Source of the DNA: CAYYYP01 sp964475985
Lineage (GTDB): Bacteria; Bdellovibrionota; UBA1018; CAYHWW01
Assembly: GCA_964475985.1 (NCBI GenBank)
Contig: CAYYYP010000033.1
Location: 1-40,433, forward strand
Direction: 5' to 3'
Length of the DNA stretch: 40,433 nt
The first letter of the stretch is position 1; each line of letters begins with the position of its first letter. Below, piece after piece: positions 24,294 to 33,052 of the stretch. A model generated the notes under the pieces. The model was not told the origin of the DNA, made no database searches, and worked only from the letters and a program-made list of their open reading frames with translations. The translations under genes and the position numbers were made by a program.

Positions 24294-24802
24294 GACCGGG
24301 CCTTTATTTTTTGGATTTCGGTCCATTGATCAAAAATATCCGCGTAGACTTTGATTTTTTCCCAATCAAGATTGGGGTCTTTTTCCATCAACGATCTAAT
24401 GTCCGCTTTGTCTTGGTATTCTCTTTTTGGATTATTGATGTACGCTTGAATTTTGAGCCCAATAATATCTTCTGCCGCTAAACATTTCATATGAATTGAT
24501 GGAATGATTTTGGAGCTTTCAAGCATTTTAAGGCTGAGAGGCCGATTTGCCAGAAGCACATCAAGGAAACCCGGACCTTCGAAATGCAGGACTTCACTGG
24601 AGTCATGTTTCAAGATGAATCCACTATCCTGCAATACCTTTTTCGCTAAATCTTTTTGCTGACCGTCAATGAGCAGGTCAACGTCACCGGTTGCTCGGTT
24701 GATGCCTAAAGTTGCTAAAGCTAGACCACCAATGAGTGCATGATCAATTTCGGCATGGGAAAGGGCCTTATGTGCCAAATTCAGAGTATGCCTTAAGGAC
24801 AT
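24290..24802 (-). CDS. Nucleotidyltransferase-fold protein (AbiEii / DUF6036-like)
   Basis: A 170-residue protein with the minimal nucleotidyltransferase signature: LIGGLALATLGINRATGDVDLLID, where Gly25-Gly26 and Asp40/Asp42 form the GG...DxD nucleotide and metal site. A helical C-terminal part follows (AAEDIIGLKIQAYIN, KDPNLDWEKIKVYADIFD). Such stand-alone proteins occur in AbiE-type and MNT-type toxin-antitoxin systems and in uncharacterised paired genes. The ATG at 24802 has no clear Shine-Dalgarno; a TATAGA box about 10 bases upstream would make the message nearly leaderless. The gene is translationally coupled to a 36-residue protein. Confidence 0.83.
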   Translation of the reverse strand: MSLRHTLNLAHKALSHAEIDHALIGGLALATLGINRATGDVDLLIDGQQKDLAKKVLQDSGFILKHDSSEVLHFEGPGFLDVLLANRPLSLKMLESSKIIPSIHMKCLAAEDIIGLKIQAYINNPKREYQDKADIRSLMEKDPNLDWEKIKVYADIFDQWTEIQKIKARS

Positions 24803-24998
24803 GTTTGAATTCTATACCTTGCGGCGTGCTAACGTCCATAAAAAGCTGTTTTGGGAGTCACCGTCACGGCTCGCATCCCGGGAAGGCTTCTCCAGGAAAG
24901 TTGTTTAGGTTCAGAAGTTTTGGAAAGGTATTGGCCGGCGGTTTTTGCCTAGCAAGGTAGTTCAAGGCTTCAGAGACGGCCTCCGAAACGTATTCTGA

Positions 24999-27866
24999 AT
25001 GGGCTTGTCCTTTAAAAACATGATCCAACAGTTATTGTTGATAATGAGTTTCGTTTGGCTCGCCGGCGCATCTGTTTCCTTAGCGGTCGATCTTACAGAC
25101 TTGCATAGCCGCTGGCAGCGGCATGAAATTACGGACATCGATTTTTTGGCGGGTTTGAAATCGTATTGGCGTCGTTCACCTCATCCTGCAGCAAGAAGTA
25201 AATTAGTGGGCTTGGTTGCGCGAAACGAACCGCTTATGAATTTAATTTTAGCTCAGCTCGGAAGTGAAGATTTTCAGCCTCAGGCGGCAGATATTTTATT
25301 TAGAGTTATCCATCATGAACGGCGTCCGGATCTGATGGATAGAATTTTAGCCATGGTTCCTGGAGCTTCGCCGCGAGTTGTCAAGGGCATTGCACAAGCC
25401 CTAGAAACTGGTCACCATTTACCGCCGCGAGTGAAGACTGCGTTCGTCGGACTTCTGGCCCACGAAAATTTAGAAGTCCAAGTTCAAGCGGGGCAAGTGC
25501 TCGCCGGGCACCTCACCGAGATCGGCCCAGGGGAGCGCCGCCGAATCTATGAGATGTGGAGTGGAGCGCATGAAGCGGATACAAATAGGCCCACCGTTGA
25601 TTTAGAATATAACGCATTTACTAACAACAATGGTGTCGCAAATCAATTTCTGGATTTTTTAAGGGATCGGTCCACCTCGACGGTTTCCGGCTGGCCCGCC
25701 TCAGAGCCAGGATCCGCCGCAGATGCGGTAGCTACGTTTCTTGGAGTATCCGCAAGATCCCATAGTGTGGTCGCCGAACATATTCTCGATCTGTTGGCTG
25801 ATGGAACGACGCCATTGCCGTTTCAAAAAACCCTTTTGAATATCCTTGGCCGTGGCACTAACCGCTTCACGCTTTCAAGCATGACGAGATTACAAGACCA
25901 AATTTTAAAGCTCATGGCTCACCGTGACCCAGAAATGAGGGTCGAAGCCATCCGCGCATTAGCCAATTGTGATTTGCTAAAAGGTAATTATGTAGATTGG
26001 CGTGCAAACCAAGCGGCGGTGATTGCTCGCCTTGATGACGGCGACATTCGTGTGCGCGAAGCCGCGGTCCGGCAATTGCTAGAACATGTGGACGAAGCGA
26101 CGAGAGGCGCGCTTTTGCACGTACTAAAGAATGGAAATCTTTCGCCTCATGTTCGGGTCGAAATTCTTAAAAGCCCGTTCATATATGCAATCAATCAGGA
26201 CCAAAACCCTTTTGAACAACTTGTCCGAGATGTCAGCCCAGAGGTGCGAGTTGCGACCATTGAAGTGTTGGCCCGGTCCCGTTTTCCAGCTTTATTGCCG
26301 CATTTGAGAAGCGAGGAAAATCAATCGGTGCGACTAGCTCTACTAAACGCCTTAGAAAAATGGATGAAACGGCCAGATCTGTTGAATCATATCGAAAATT
26401 ATTTCTCAGATGGTAATCCGCAAGTAAGAGCACATGCGATCAAAGTTGCTTATGTTCATACGGAAAACGCACCGAGGCGAATGCAGCCCTTGATTCGTGC
26501 ATTGTCCGATCCTAACCGTGAAGTCCGTTTGGCAGCTGTAGCTGCGGCAAGGTATATGTTGGACACAACTTGGTATCGGTTGCCGCCGGAAATGAAACGG
26601 GAGTTGGATCAGGCGTTTATTTCTGTTTTAGAAGATTCTGACCCGGAGATGCGCCGAGTAGGTCTAGCTTACTTCACCGATTACGCCCCACACTCAGAAG
26701 AGTTTTTGCTAGCTACGCTTCGTCGCATGCGCGACATCGACGGGAACGTCAGTTCGGAAGCGATCGCCACCGCGGTTAGGCATGCCGTATATAATCCAGA
26801 ATTAAGGCATGCTCTAGTGAGACTGCAGGGGGAGCTTAACCATCCTATGGACCTGGTGCAAAACATAGAAGCCGATATTGTTAACGGTCTACAGTACGCA
26901 GGCTCTCCGACCCCGGCCAATCGCAAGTATGGGCTTCAACGTTTACAGAGACACCTGCCTTTTCACCGGGAAGTTCACGCCGCCTTCACGCGGGCGTTAG
27001 AAGACGGTTCCTTGGAGATCACGGATGACGTGTTTCTGTCGTTGCTTCGAGATTCCCCGTTACGAACTGAAAGCACAATTTTAGAAACCTTAAGGACCGT
27101 GGGGCGCAATTCACAAATTCTATGGGTACTGAATAAATTAGAAGAGTTTTCTGATCTTTCTGAGGAAACGTTGCTTGAGGTCAGTAGGTATCTCGACGTG
27201 ACAACTCCGCAAAGTCGGGCAAAAAATCGCACCGCACCGGAAGGTATGGAGCTGCTGGAAATTCGGCATGCGGCGGCGCGTGTTTTAGGTGCCCAGGAAG
27301 ATCGCGTCGTCACTCCAACCACTTTGCAGGCCATATCGGATCGCATCGCCAAGTTGTCCAGGGAATTTGACGCTCGTATGGTGGAGCCTCCCACGGTTAC
27401 AGAAACTCCTTTGCGTGGCATGTATCGGGGTGAAGTGCCTACCATTGAGCAGGCTAATGTCGCGAACTTGACCGCTGAAACAAGAAAATTGCGTGCGAAG
27501 GCTCAGGAGCTGCGAAGGGAGCTTCGGGCAATTCCGCTGTTTTCGGGCAAACGCGTTTCGCTTAAAGCGCGTATTAAAGATAGGGTCAGTCGTCTTGTTG
27601 CCAGGTGGCGTACGCCACCGTCCGCCGTGATCCCGCATACTGAGATATCAACAGAAACTGTTGATAAAATGGTTGCGGCATTCCGTGCGCACAGTCGATA
27701 TGTGAACGTGGGACATTCCAGCGATACATCAGTAACAGATATTACCAAAGTGCGAGTCGTGAATGAAGATGCTGTTCCCCTGGCTGACTTAGCCGAGCAT
27801 GAAGGCGAACTCGAGTTAGAGGAATGCACCAAAGGATCTTTAAGAACTATGGTGCGGGAAAAATAG
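24999..27866 (+). CDS. Large secreted HEAT-repeat protein
   Basis: A 955-residue protein with an N-terminal signal sequence (about residues 8-29, LLLIMSFVWLAGASVSLA). Most of the chain consists of HEAT-like helical repeats with the D-xxVRxxA pattern: DPEMRVEAIRAL, DGDIRVREAAVRQLL, SPEVRVATIEVLA, NPQVRAHAIKVAY, DPNREVRLAAVAAA and DPEMRRVGLAYF. From about residue 780 comes a coiled-coil-like basic region (ETRKLRAKAQELRRELRA), then an acidic end. HEAT arrays bind protein partners; no enzyme motif is present. ATG 24999 or 25020 may be the start. A smaller secreted HEAT protein is encoded at 36734-38320. Confidence 0.82.
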   Translation: MGLSFKNMIQQLLLIMSFVWLAGASVSLAVDLTDLHSRWQRHEITDIDFLAGLKSYWRRSPHPAARSKLVGLVARNEPLMNLILAQLGSEDFQPQAADILFRVIHHERRPDLMDRILAMVPGASPRVVKGIAQALETGHHLPPRVKTAFVGLLAHENLEVQVQAGQVLAGHLTEIGPGERRRIYEMWSGAHEADTNRPTVDLEYNAFTNNNGVANQFLDFLRDRSTSTVSGWPASEPGSAADAVATFLGVSARSHSVVAEHILDLLADGTTPLPFQKTLLNILGRGTNRFTLSSMTRLQDQILKLMAHRDPEMRVEAIRALANCDLLKGNYVDWRANQAAVIARLDDGDIRVREAAVRQLLEHVDEATRGALLHVLKNGNLSPHVRVEILKSPFIYAINQDQNPFEQLVRDVSPEVRVATIEVLARSRFPALLPHLRSEENQSVRLALLNALEKWMKRPDLLNHIENYFSDGNPQVRAHAIKVAYVHTENAPRRMQPLIRALSDPNREVRLAAVAAARYMLDTTWYRLPPEMKRELDQAFISVLEDSDPEMRRVGLAYFTDYAPHSEEFLLATLRRMRDIDGNVSSEAIATAVRHAVYNPELRHALVRLQGELNHPMDLVQNIEADIVNGLQYAGSPTPANRKYGLQRLQRHLPFHREVHAAFTRALEDGSLEITDDVFLSLLRDSPLRTESTILETLRTVGRNSQILWVLNKLEEFSDLSEETLLEVSRYLDVTTPQSRAKNRTAPEGMELLEIRHAAARVLGAQEDRVVTPTTLQAISDRIAKLSREFDARMVEPPTVTETPLRGMYRGEVPTIEQANVANLTAETRKLRAKAQELRRELRAIPLFSGKRVSLKARIKDRVSRLVARWRTPPSAVIPHTEISTETVDKMVAAFRAHSRYVNVGHSSDTSVTDITKVRVVNEDAVPLADLAEHEGELELEECTKGSLRTMVREK

Positions 27867-27883
27867 TGAAATACAGGTATCGT

Positions 27884-27933
27884 CACCTTCCTGGCAAATT
27901 GGAAAAGTAGTTTTCCAATTTGCCAGGAAGGTG
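27884..27933. terminator. Perfect 23-bp hairpin between convergent genes
   Basis: Two 23-base arms (27884-27906 and 27911-27933) are exact reverse complements around a 4-base loop (GTAG). It lies between the stops of the HEAT-protein gene (27866) and the KimA-like gene (27942), where a bidirectional terminator is expected. There is no T-tract after either arm, so it is not a textbook Rho-independent terminator. Confidence 0.7.
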
Positions 27934-27941
27934 GAAACTGC

Positions 27942-29762
27942 CTACTTCAAATGATACCGCACGCTCGTCACGATTTTTCCGCGTTTAAAAATGAGCGCCG
28001 TACGGATAAACATTGCGGTTTGGTTGTGCAGAACCTGCTGCCACCACTTAGCCGCCACGAACTCGGGCACGATGATAGTCATGAGGTCATCATGCATGAG
28101 GCCCTCAATTTCATCGATGTAATTGAGCAGTGGAGTTATTACTGAGCGGTAGGGTGATTTCAAAACCACCAGCGGAATACCGCGCCCCCATTTGGTCCAT
28201 TCTGATTGAATGATTTCCGTTTGGGCGTGATCAATTTCTACATAAACCGCTCGCACGTCAGACCCGATGGATTCAGCGTAACGTAAAGCTTCAACGACCC
28301 CGCGGTGAATGCCCGAAATTGGCAGAATGACCGTATGGCGGATAGGCTCTTTGTAAAGCTCAGGGGAAGTGCGATCTAAGTTCAACTGCCGACCAACATC
28401 CAAATAATGTTTATGCACCCGCAAGAAACCAAAAATGAGGCAAGGCAAAATCACGATGACGGTCCATGCCCCTTCACTGAATTTGGTCACCACAAAAATT
28501 ATGAAAACCAAAGTAGTGACGGTTCCGCCCACGGCATTAATGATGGCGCCCTTAAGCCAGCCCTTCTTTTGTTCGCGCATCCAGTGGCGCACCATTCCGC
28601 TCTGGGACAGGCTAAAGGATAAAAATACCCCCACTGCATAGAGCGGAATCAAAGCATGGGTTTCGGCCTGGAATAAAATGATGAGCACCGATGAAAAGAA
28701 TCCTAAGATGAGGATCCCGTTTGAGAAAACTAGGCGATCGCCCAGGGATGCGAGTTGCCTTGGCAGGTAACGGTCCTTCGCCAAAAGGGACGCAAGCCGT
28801 GGGAAATCCGCATAACTGGTATTTGCCGCCAGCACGAGAATCAACATAGTTGCGGCTTGTATGATGTAATAAAAATAGGTTCGACCAAAAACCGCGCGGG
28901 CAATTTGGGATAAAACCGTTTCGCTCGCCGCGGGTACGATTCCAAAATAATGGGCAAGCACGCTGGTGCCCAAGAACATGACGCCTAATATAACGGCCAT
29001 GATCTTCAGGGTAATTGAAGCATTTTTGGCGCCGGGATAACGAAAAGCGGGCACTCCATTGCTAATGGCTTCGACCCCAGTCATGGCGGTACAGCCGGAT
29101 GAGAATGCTTTTAAAATGAAAAATACCGTAAGCTGGTGCGTTACCGGCAGCACGGGCGGCGTCATTACTTGGAACCCAGTTTCCCAAAGTTTAAAAAACC
29201 CTGAGAGAAGCAAAACTACCATGGAGCCAATGAAGAAATATGTCGGCAACGCGAAAATCGCCGCCGACTCCTTAAGGCCACGAAGATTGCCGAGCGTAAT
29301 GATGCCCACCATGATGAGGCAAATCAGTACGGAGTTTTCGTGAAGGAGGGGTAATGCCGAAGTCAAAGCTTCAACTCCCGCTGAAACGGAAACGGCAACG
29401 GTTAATACATAATCCACCAACAAGGCTGCCCCCGCCAACAGTCCAGCGGTCTCGCCGAGATTTTCCCGAGCCACCGTATAGGCGCCGCCACCGCCCGGAT
29501 ACTCATGGATAGTCTCTTTATATGATGTGACCACCAACGCCAAAAGGGCGATGATCGCGATGCTGATGGGAATGGACAGGCCCAGCGCACTTCCACCCGC
29601 GGCCACTAAAATATAAAGAATTGCCTCCGTTGCATAAGCTACAGAAGAAAGTGCATCGGATGAAAAAACCGCAAGGGCCCGTTTTTTCGAGAGCCTTTGG
29701 TGATCTGCTTCGGTGGAAGCGATGGGAAGGCCTACTAAAGTTCGTTTTAATTCTTTAAACAC
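27942..29762 (-). CDS. kimA: KimA-type potassium importer (APC superfamily)
   Basis: A 606-residue membrane protein closely resembling B. subtilis KimA (YdaO), a high-affinity K+/H+ symporter, along its whole length. Shared features are SSDALSSVAYATE (34-46), PGGGGAYTVARENLGE, LLVDYVLTVAVSVSAG, NLRGLKESA, LKAFSSGCTAMTGVEAISN, LVLAANTSYADFPRLA, LGDRLVFSNGI and LIPLYAVGVFLSFSLSQSGM. The cytoplasmic domain (about 460-606) ends with WWQQVLHNQTA and RYHLK. Twelve membrane helices are expected. It starts with GTG at 29762, overlapping the murB stop by 8 bases, so potassium uptake is tied to cell-wall gene expression. Substrate is inferred from the family. Confidence 0.84.
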   Translation of the reverse strand: MFKELKRTLVGLPIASTEADHQRLSKKRALAVFSSDALSSVAYATEAILYILVAAGGSALGLSIPISIAIIALLALVVTSYKETIHEYPGGGGAYTVARENLGETAGLLAGAALLVDYVLTVAVSVSAGVEALTSALPLLHENSVLICLIMVGIITLGNLRGLKESAAIFALPTYFFIGSMVVLLLSGFFKLWETGFQVMTPPVLPVTHQLTVFFILKAFSSGCTAMTGVEAISNGVPAFRYPGAKNASITLKIMAVILGVMFLGTSVLAHYFGIVPAASETVLSQIARAVFGRTYFYYIIQAATMLILVLAANTSYADFPRLASLLAKDRYLPRQLASLGDRLVFSNGILILGFFSSVLIILFQAETHALIPLYAVGVFLSFSLSQSGMVRHWMREQKKGWLKGAIINAVGGTVTTLVFIIFVVTKFSEGAWTVIVILPCLIFGFLRVHKHYLDVGRQLNLDRTSPELYKEPIRHTVILPISGIHRGVVEALRYAESIGSDVRAVYVEIDHAQTEIIQSEWTKWGRGIPLVVLKSPYRSVITPLLNYIDEIEGLMHDDLMTIIVPEFVAAKWWQQVLHNQTAMFIRTALIFKRGKIVTSVRYHLK

Positions 29763-30684
29763 TATCGGTGCCTCGGTATGGGACTACTTTTACTTCTTCC
29801 TCAAGGACGTAGCCAGAACGTTTTTGAACTTGATCTTTGGCGAGCTGAATTAAAGCTTTGACGTCCTCTGCAGAAGCGTTTCCTAAGTTTATGATAAAAT
29901 TGGTATGAAGCTCACTGATTTGTGCATCTCCGATACGATGGCCCCGCAAGCCCGCTTCGGCAATGAGTTTCCATGCAAAAAACCCCTGGGCCGCATTTGG
30001 GTTTTTAAACACGCTTCCGCAACTGGGTTTTTCGATGGGTTGGCTCGATTTTCGTTTTTGAAGCAAATGAGTTTGTTGCGCCTGAAGCGTTGAGGGGTCA
30101 GCCCCAGTCTTTAAAGCTAGATCCAGGGTTAATATGATTTGGGATGGCCTTAAGGTTAAATTTTTTCGGTAAGTGAACTGCGTGTCTTTAGCTGACAAGG
30201 TTTTCGTTTGCTCGGAAACATCACCTGCGAGGTCAAAAACTTCCATTCCTTCAAACAGGCTTTTGATTTCCCCAACGGCCGTGCCGGCATTCATGGCTAC
30301 CACACCACCCATGCTGCCCGGCACTCCCACGAGACACTCCAGCCCACCAAAGCCATTTTCCGCCGCAAACCGCAGGGCCTTTGCCACCGTAACTCCGGCG
30401 GCGCAACGCAAAGTTGAACCTTTGAGTTCCAACAGATCAGGAAATAGTTTTTTGGTGTGGATGATGACGCCATCGAAACCCAGATCGTCGAAGAGCAAGT
30501 TTGAACCGGCACCCAGGATAAAAAAAGGCATATGACTCTCTTGCAGAAAATCCCTGAGTATCATGAGGTCAGCCAAATTCGTGGGTTGCGCAAAATACCG
30601 CGCCCGTCCCCCGATTTTATAATAGCTAAAGGGCGCCAAATTCAGATCACTACGGACAAAGTTAAAAGAATTTATTTGTTTCAA
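29755..30684 (-). CDS. murB: UDP-N-acetylenolpyruvoylglucosamine reductase
   Basis: A 309-residue FAD enzyme that reduces enolpyruvyl-UDP-GlcNAc to UDP-MurNAc with NADPH. Motifs: APFSYYKIGGRARYF, FILGAGSNLLFDDLGFDGVII (FAD binding), GLECLVGVPGSMGGVVAMNAG, KPSCGSVFKNPN with the catalytic serine, and a late ISELHTNFIINLG with the glutamate. The layout fits the type II MurB class. It starts with TTG at 30684, preceded by GAGGG at 6 bases. It overlaps the HD-GYP gene by 23 bases and the KimA-like gene by 8 bases. Confidence 0.95.
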   Translation of the reverse strand: MKQINSFNFVRSDLNLAPFSYYKIGGRARYFAQPTNLADLMILRDFLQESHMPFFILGAGSNLLFDDLGFDGVIIHTKKLFPDLLELKGSTLRCAAGVTVAKALRFAAENGFGGLECLVGVPGSMGGVVAMNAGTAVGEIKSLFEGMEVFDLAGDVSEQTKTLSAKDTQFTYRKNLTLRPSQIILTLDLALKTGADPSTLQAQQTHLLQKRKSSQPIEKPSCGSVFKNPNAAQGFFAWKLIAEAGLRGHRIGDAQISELHTNFIINLGNASAEDVKALIQLAKDQVQKRSGYVLEEEVKVVPYRGTDSV

Positions 30685-31618
30685 GGACGACCCTCAGTTT
30701 TTCGATGAGATCTTTTTCGTAGGGAGCAGGGGACATACTAGAAATTTCCTCAAAAATTTTTTTCGCCGGTTCCCCGCGCAGAGTGAAGTGCATATCAAAA
30801 AGATTGGCCAAGGCCACGATCTGATACAGCGGATCCATCCCCTTTATTCCCTTAGGGTATCCTTTACCCTCTAGCCTTTCTTCATGGGTAAAGATGATAT
30901 TCACCACGTCCCGTTCCACATACTTTTTATCGCCGAGCATATCCGCGCCTGTTTGGGAGTGAGCAATGAATTTCTTGCGTAGGCCATCTGGCATTTCAGC
31001 CAGCGAAAGTTTTGAGCTCTCCGCATCAATTTCGAGTTTTCCCTTACCTAAGTCGTGAAGCAAAGCCCCCGTTGCAACGGATTGTATTTTTTCGGCCGAC
31101 AGCTCCAAAAGGTTTGCGATGCCCGTGGCTAGGCTGCAAACATTGAGGGAATGCTGGAACACCCCTTTATCCAGGTGATCTGCACCCATGACTTGAGCGA
31201 TGGCATCGGGATTTTCATTCAGATGATTCATGGACATCATGGCAAGCTTCTGGGTTTTAAGATAATTTGTTTTTAATTCCGGATCATCAAACATGTCACT
31301 AACGGCCGCTTTTGAGTGAGTTGCAATGGCCACGGATTTTTCTTCCGTGCTGAGTTGTCCGGATTCAATCCTTTCCAAGGATTGATCAAGGAAGTTTTGG
31401 TAGCTCGCTTCATCTTCTTTTAAGATGAATAAATGTCGCACCCGCTTTTCCTTAAGGGACTGCATACGATTCAACTCTAGGTTGTCGCCTTGTCGTAGAT
31501 AATGAAGATATCGGCTACCGACCTTTATAAATACGTTGAATTGAAGGGCGCTGTCGGGATGCAACGTATTCAGATGGACTTTAGCATAGGGGTTTTTTTC
31601 AGTCGGATTTTTTGCCAT
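30662..31618 (-). CDS. HD-GYP domain protein embedded in the mur cluster
   Basis: A 318-residue protein with an N-terminal alpha/beta sensor-like part (1-135) and a C-terminal HD-GYP domain. The motifs are His156 (QHSLNVCSLATGIA), His188-Asp189 (LLHDLGKGKL), His220 (HSQTGADML) and HEERLEGKGYPKG (245-257) with the GYP triad intact. HD-GYP enzymes hydrolyse cyclic di-GMP. Two metal-ligand positions look altered: the second His of the usual HHE is Glu246, and the aspartate of the later AD-x-xD motif is Asn272. Activity may therefore be changed or lost. It lies between murC (3-base gap) and murB (23-base overlap) with a normal ribosome-binding site. Confidence 0.88.
   Translation of the reverse strand: MAKNPTEKNPYAKVHLNTLHPDSALQFNVFIKVGSRYLHYLRQGDNLELNRMQSLKEKRVRHLFILKEDEASYQNFLDQSLERIESGQLSTEEKSVAIATHSKAAVSDMFDDPELKTNYLKTQKLAMMSMNHLNENPDAIAQVMGADHLDKGVFQHSLNVCSLATGIANLLELSAEKIQSVATGALLHDLGKGKLEIDAESSKLSLAEMPDGLRKKFIAHSQTGADMLGDKKYVERDVVNIIFTHEERLEGKGYPKGIKGMDPLYQIVALANLFDMHFTLRGEPAKKIFEEISSMSPAPYEKDLIEKLRVVLETNKFF
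30691..30695 (-). promoter_or_regulatory. Shine-Dalgarno supporting the murB TTG start
   Basis: GAGGG on the minus strand with a 6-base spacer to the TTG at 30684, lying within the end of the HD-GYP gene. No ATG nearby gives a complete MurB N-terminus. Confidence 0.6.
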
Positions 31619-31621
31619 GGT

Positions 31622-33034
31622 TTAATCCTGACTTGAGCTATTTTCTAGCAACAATGTTGGGAGCTGGGTGATGCTTCCGGCCCCGAGGGTGATGAGCAAA
31701 TCATCTTTCTTTAAAATATTTTTGAGCAAAGCCGCGCATTGTTCAAGGGAACCGCCATATTGAAAACGTGAATTTTTTGGCGAGTCCGTTTTATTGCCTT
31801 TATTACAGTGTTTCACCAAGCTCTGGGAATCAATGCCCGGAAGTTCCTTTTCACCGGCCGCATACACATCGGCCATAATGATTACGTCGGCTAGCTTAAA
31901 GGATTCTTCAAACTGGTCCCAGCACATTTGGGTGCGAGAATAGCGGTGGGGTTGAAATGCTACAATTAGCCTTTCTTTTGGTTTTTGAACTTGGCGGGCT
32001 GAAGCAAGGGTAGCGGTGATTTCGGTTGGATGGTGGCCATAGTCATCAATGATGCGTACCGAGGGTTGCTTTAAGCGTCCCCGATCTTCGAATCGCCGGC
32101 CCACGCCGGCAAATTTCGCTAAAGCTTGAATCGCGGCCTTTAAAGGGATGTCCATTTCTAGAGCCGCGAGTAATGCAGCCGTTGCGTTCAATGCATTGTG
32201 TTTACCAGGCCTTGGCAATTCCACTTCTGCAAAAAGCCCGCCTTGGTGGTGGATCTTAAAAACAGAATGGTCGTTACTGGCCGCTTTAAAATCACTCAGG
32301 CTGAAATCTGCTTCTGCCTTAAAACCATAGGTCCACTTTGGCCGTTCCAAGAGCGGTAGGATTTTTTGTAACTCTGGATCATCCAAACACAAAATATTTC
32401 GCCCGTAATAGGGCACTTTATTGGCAAAACTTATGAAGGCCATGCGAAGCCGTTCCATATTTCCGTAATGGTCCAAGTGATCATTATCGATATTCGTAAT
32501 GATGTTGATAACGGGGGATAAGCTTAAAAAGGAGCCATCGCTTTCATCGGCTTCGGCGATTAAAAACCGGCCCGAACCTAGTTTTGCATTGCCGCCCAGT
32601 TGATCGACTTTGCCGCCTACGATGATGGTGGGGTCTTGGGAGCAGTGGGCTGCGATGGAGCCTAACATGCTGGTGGTGGTAGTTTTTCCGTGGGTGCCCG
32701 CAACGGCGATTCCGTATTTTAGGCGCATGAGTTCAGCAATCATTTCGGCTCGGGGCACGATGGGTAAGCCCCTTTGTTTGGCCGCAAGGATTTCCGCGTT
32801 ATTGGCCGCAATGGCCGATGAGATCACTACAACCCGGGCATCCCCTAAGTGATCGGCGTGGTGTCCAATATGAATGCGTACGCCAATTTTTTTCAAATTT
32901 TGAATGGTGGAGGAATCCGCGATGTCGGAGCCGCTCACGGGAAATCCCATGCGGCAAAGGATTTCTGCGATGCCGCTCATCCCAATGCCGCCGATGCCAA
33001 CGAAATGTACCGGTTGTTTTGCCTGTTTGTACAT
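31622..33034 (-). CDS. murC: UDP-N-acetylmuramate-L-alanine ligase
   Basis: A 470-residue Mur ligase that adds L-alanine to UDP-MurNAc, the first step of the stem peptide. Motifs: N-terminal VHFVGIGGIGMSGIAEIL, the ATP loop VAGTHGKTTTTSML, AEADESDGSFL, ITNIDNDHLDHYG, and PGKHNALNATAALLAAL. The C-terminal part has DDYGHHPTEITATL, AFQPHRYSRT, DVYAAGEKELPGI and LGAGSI. The ATG at 33034 lies 18 bases after the murG stop, with AGAGGA about 12 bases upstream. Confidence 0.97.
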   Translation of the reverse strand: MYKQAKQPVHFVGIGGIGMSGIAEILCRMGFPVSGSDIADSSTIQNLKKIGVRIHIGHHADHLGDARVVVISSAIAANNAEILAAKQRGLPIVPRAEMIAELMRLKYGIAVAGTHGKTTTTSMLGSIAAHCSQDPTIIVGGKVDQLGGNAKLGSGRFLIAEADESDGSFLSLSPVINIITNIDNDHLDHYGNMERLRMAFISFANKVPYYGRNILCLDDPELQKILPLLERPKWTYGFKAEADFSLSDFKAASNDHSVFKIHHQGGLFAEVELPRPGKHNALNATAALLAALEMDIPLKAAIQALAKFAGVGRRFEDRGRLKQPSVRIIDDYGHHPTEITATLASARQVQKPKERLIVAFQPHRYSRTQMCWDQFEESFKLADVIIMADVYAAGEKELPGIDSQSLVKHCNKGNKTDSPKNSRFQYGGSLEQCAALLKNILKKDDLLITLGAGSITQLPTLLLENSSSQD

Positions 33035-33052
33035 TGAACTTACAAATCCTCT

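Noticed and set aside
24163..24354. A 63-codon plus-strand frame after dppF
   Set aside because: It is antisense to the coupled small gene and nucleotidyltransferase and has no ribosome-binding site.
24864..25028. A 54-codon minus-strand frame (TTG start) in the gap between the nucleotidyltransferase and HEAT genes
   Set aside because: It has no Shine-Dalgarno, begins inside the HEAT gene on the other strand, and its protein shows no domain pattern; it is probably chance.
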